Shown here: positions 61,100 to 64,000 of the stretch, one piece after another | Layout: each line of letters begins with the position of its first letter | How positions within the stretch are numbered: the first letter of the stretch is position 1 | Notes under the pieces: generated by a model | Databases searched by the model: none | The model's input: the letters and a program-made list of their open reading frames with translations, nothing else | Told to the model about the DNA's origin: nothing | NCBI GenBank assembly: GCA_039621445.1 | Contig: CP154955.1 | Coordinates: 17,898,691 to 17,962,690 of the forward strand | Length of the DNA stretch: 64,000 nt | Direction: 5' to 3' | Source: Euglena gracilis | Lineage: Eukaryota > Euglenida > Euglenophyceae > Euglenales | Position numbers and translations under genes: made by a program

Positions 61100-61480
61100 A
61101 AATTGGCGCCACCGTTCAAGCCAACTGCCCCCCCCCCAATTACTTAGAATTAGAAGCCCCCCCCCCCAAATAACAGCCCCCTCAAGTAGAACCCCCCCCC
61201 CGGGTTTCCCGCCAAAAATCAAAATAACAGCCCCCCCCCCCCCCCCCGGCCAAGCCGGCGGACAAAGCTGACCAAAATTTTCCAAAAAAAATGGTGAGAA
61301 AGTCGAAAATTTTCCACCAAAACAGGTAGACAGCGGGAACAAAATTGATATCTGGTCTCCTTGAAAACATGGCCTATCCTCCCAAAACTCGAAAAAATAA
61401 TTTGAACCCCTTCCTGTTCTCTGTTTCCTGTCTCCATGCAAAAGTTTCGCGGAGACAGGTGAGCGAGAACAGAGGCAGGA
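61100..61480. other. C-tract rich non-coding segment
   Basis: AATAACAGCCCCCC and AGAAGCCCCCC units alternate with C-runs, then an A/T-rich core. It is an element of the G/C-arm type with no exon. Confidence 0.45.
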
Positions 61481-61498
61481 GATTACTTTTCCAATTAC

Positions 61499-61575
61499 CT
61501 GTGCACTGGGCAGAACTGGGCAACAGCCCACCCAGGCGGGCACTTCCCTTCTGAACACTGCTGGCACCAGAACTG
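61499..61575 (-). CDS. Cys-rich exon with GT-AG borders
   Basis: CTGTGCAG acceptor, QQFWCQQCSEGKCPPGWAVA then QFCPVHR, and CACAG|GTAATT donor. Four cysteines in 20 residues suggest a metal-binding or disulfide module. I cannot name the family. The neighbours at 61.1-61.8 kb are G/C-tract elements. Confidence 0.45.
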
Positions 61576-61599
61576 CTGCACAGGGGGGTGTAGGGTTTG

Positions 61600-62570
61600 G
61601 GGGGGGGAGTGATGTAGCACACCCCCCGACACCGAATGTGCCAACGACCTGCAAATGGCCATTTCCAAGGGGAATTTGCCTGGGCCGGCACCGGGGTCCA
61701 GAACAAGGTGGGGGGTGTCTGCTGGGGCAGGCACCCCATAGCACAAGACACCCCCCGGGGTTGGTAAAAAGCAGCCTGCCTTCCCATAACACCCCCCCCT
61801 GGGGGGGTGCGCGCTTCCTTAAAAAGAAGCCTGCTGCCACACTTCAGAACTGCCACTGGGTTGCCAGAAGAATTATTGCCCAAAAAGGACAATTCTGGGC
61901 TCAACAGTGCCTGCTGGGAGGACTTTTTGCCATGCGCATATCCATAGGAATGCCCCTAAATCCAGGGGTTAGCCATGTTTCAGGAATCAGCCTTTCCCGG
62001 GTCCTACGCAAAGACACCAGGCTATACCACTGTGCTCCTGTGCGACTGTGCTGCGAGCACTGTGTGGGCGTGTGCGTCCCCTGGCCTTGGGGTCCGATTC
62101 TGTGGGCCGGCGGTTGGCAGCCTTCTCCGGGGTCGATCGGCTCTGAGACAAGCCCTGCAGCCGAGCAGCAGGACAATGGGGGGACGGATGGACGACTTGT
62201 GCAAGCTTCTTGAAAACCCCCAGCGGGCGGAGGGAGGGTCCCACCCACCGAGCCAGCCTGGCGCGGGACCGCCAGGGGGACCCCCAAAAAATCGGGCCGC
62301 CTAAGCCCATTTCCCAGAAACTTTTCGGCACTTCGCGCCGAAACCCACACCCTGGCTTCCGGCTCGGGACTCCTCCGGGACTCCGGGGGGGGGGGTCCGT
62401 CCCCAAACCCCCCCCCCAGGGGGTCTTCTGACTTCAACAGAAGCCTGGTCTGGAGCCCCAAACCCTCCCCCCCCCCCCAGTGGAGGGCAGACCCAGTGAG
62501 GTGCATTGGTTTCAGACACACAATCTGGGGTGGGGGGGGGGGGCTGCGCGGACTCCCACCCACCCTCCAG
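61600..62570. other. no exon supported; G/C-arm elements
   Basis: This region contains GGCAGGCACCCC (61715), a CGGCACTTCGCGCCG hairpin (62325-62340) and C-tracts at 62385-62480. ORFs on both strands around 62.0-62.3 kb have no recognisable motif. Confidence 0.4.
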
Positions 62571-62587
62571 GGCGTTGCCACGCCGTT

Positions 62588-62609
62588 GAGGTTTCCATGT
62601 GGAAACCTC
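62588..62609. other. perfect 10-bp hairpin
   Basis: GAGGTTTCCA TG TGGAAACCTC: perfect arms with a 2-base centre. Confidence 0.85.
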
Positions 62610-63204
62610 ACATACCTGAGTTGGCATGTCGGGAATGATCTCGTACTTTCGCAACTTTCACGGATCTTGCCGCAAATTCTGCATGACCAAATATAACGTA
62701 CACTATTTTTGTTCTGGGAAAAATATTCATTCAAAACACTTGGGGTCGCCGTTTGACCCCCACTGCCCCAAAAGGGTCGTAACTTCCCAGCCGATGAAAT
62801 GGCCACCCTCTTGCCAAGCCAAGGAAATCACCAGGGCCCGAACTTTCTTAGGCGGCCGAATTCGCACTAAAGGGTTTTTTCTTTGAAATTGGCGTATTTG
62901 CGCAAATTTACAATTTTTACGAAATCTCTGGGACCCAATACCCCGACACACAGAAAACAGTTTATAAACTGTTACACCCCCCTGTTTGAGGGTTGTAACC
63001 CCAGGTGGTTTGGTACGCATGTTGCTCAGCGACTGATGCAAAGAGGGCCAAGGGTGAGACTGGTGCAGACGGATGTGAAACAGGTTGGAAGCACACACCC
63101 GCTGTTGCAACACTTGGAACTGGTGCTGACGTGCTGACTGAACTGGCTGATACCACATACCACAGACCACATACCACAGACTACGTCAGCCAGCCATCAC
63201 GCAA

Positions 63205-63630
63205 TTAATGTATGTTTGTGGGCGCATTTGCGGGCACAAATAACTTTTTGTTTGTGGGCGCAATTGCGCGCACATACCACAAAATGATAAAGTTAAAATG
63301 ACATATTTGAAATAAATTTATTTGTGCGCGCAAATGCGCACCAACATCTTGGGAAACTGGTATGGGGATGGTTTGTGCAATGGGAGGCAACAAACAACAT
63401 GTCTTTGTCAAAGCGCACTGATGAGGACCATGACCCTACGAGGTTTTTGAACGTGATAGGCGTGTTGGTGCGCGCATTTGTGCCCATAAACACAATTATG
63501 TTTGTGGGTGCAAATGCGCGCACCAACATTGAATCATTCACTTCAAAATGGTGCGTTTCAGCAAGCCTTAGCGCACGCAAACAAAATTGTGTTTGTGCGC
63601 GCAAATGCGCGCACCAACACACATCAATTT
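63205..63630. repeat. cluster of ~7 GTGCGCGCA palindromes
   Basis: TTTGTGCGCGCAAATGCGCG CACCAA and variants recur at about 63215, 63253, 63330, 63468, 63510, 63578 and 63597. The best copy pairs GTGCGCGCA with TGCGCGCAC exactly. Spacers differ, so this is a cluster of short hairpins and not a simple tandem array. Confidence 0.8.
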
Positions 63631-64000
63631 GCGATACCATCTCCTTGTCCATTACGGCTGGCGAACACAACTCCACATGACAAGCATTGATTTGCATGAC
63701 GATTTCGTGGTGATGAAATTTGTGGTGAGAGGTCGTGTGTAATGTTCACTTGACCACGGCATCTGATGGCGAAAATTTGCCTGCCTTACGTGTGTACATT
63801 TGCACAGCTGTTCCCCGGCCCACACGGCCGTTTGTTTGGGCCTCATCAGTTTGGCAATTATGTGTAATGAATTGATGATGTGCAACGACCTGTGACTGTT
63901 CGACACCTTTTCTGCAACAGTATTGCATTACAAGAAGACAAAATCTGGTACCCAAAACACCCGGGATGTGTCGGGCCGGAGTCCGTTTTCTGATTATTCT
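63630..64000. other. no feature recognised
   Basis: Unique, moderate-GC sequence without G/C tracts; short ORFs only. Confidence 0.4.

Overview
The window is nuclear DNA of a microbial eukaryote (a protist I cannot place). The evidence is intron-split, GC-rich coding exons of eukaryote-specific proteins, TTAGGG-like interstitial repeats, long microsatellites, two large satellite arrays and many foldback or TIR elements. No bacterial operons, rRNA operon or CRISPR array were seen. Nearly all recognisable coding sequence is on the minus strand, as short exons of 40-200 bp in long repeat-rich introns. Homopolymer G or C tracts of 8-20 bases are scattered everywhere outside exons.

Layout. At 0.3-0.5 kb there is a possible last exon of an unknown hydrophobic protein. 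At 1.1-5.2 kb lies a calmodulin-like gene (minus) with four EF-hand exons. Three or four orphan minus-strand exons lie at 7-10 kb among repeats. From 5.6 to 13.3 kb a composite of dispersed repeats (an snRNA-like element, a 'CTAGCCCGAGATACGGCC' palindromic family and a GGGCCGCC tract) leads into a satellite at 13.3-28.9 kb of about 96 copies of a roughly 162-bp unit. From 29 to 33 kb there are orphan helical and membrane-segment exons.

From 35.2 to about 57 kb the minus strand carries one long gene, recognised as a homologue of the nucleolar WD40 protein WDR75/UTP17 (Nan1), a small-subunit processome (t-UTP) subunit in pre-rRNA synthesis and processing. At least 18 exons match blade by blade down to the C-terminal domain. 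A RanBP2-type zinc-finger exon sits inside the propeller region. Its introns hold a second satellite (40.4-42.35 kb, roughly 71-105 bp units containing CCTAACCCTA), two tRNA-like sequences, an inverted pair of GGCCGCGG-rich elements, a lone stray monomer of the 162-bp satellite, and many TIR elements. Farther upstream (57-61.6 kb) are a charged low-complexity exon, an Lys/Glu-rich exon, an EF-hand-like exon and a Cys-rich exon, of uncertain gene membership, plus a 708-bp foldback element with an 8-bp target duplication. The last 1 kb contains a cluster of GTGCGCGCA hairpins.

The most interesting signal concerns introns. Several cannot be closed in frame with GT-AG borders, yet close exactly if the intron is a unit with inverted ends between short direct repeats. 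The clearest case is at 37.1 kb: a 74-bp segment with perfect 12-bp inverted ends and an 8-bp direct repeat splits a WDR75 codon in frame. Other introns are compatible with GT-AG. The same genome carries a TIR element with an 8-bp target duplication at 58.6 kb and another with 6-8 bp at 8.6 kb. Together this suggests ongoing intron creation by TIR elements (introner-like), with a recurrent covarying hairpin (CGGCGCTTTGCGCCG type) inside many of the non-coding segments. All calls come from reading the sequence; no searches were run.
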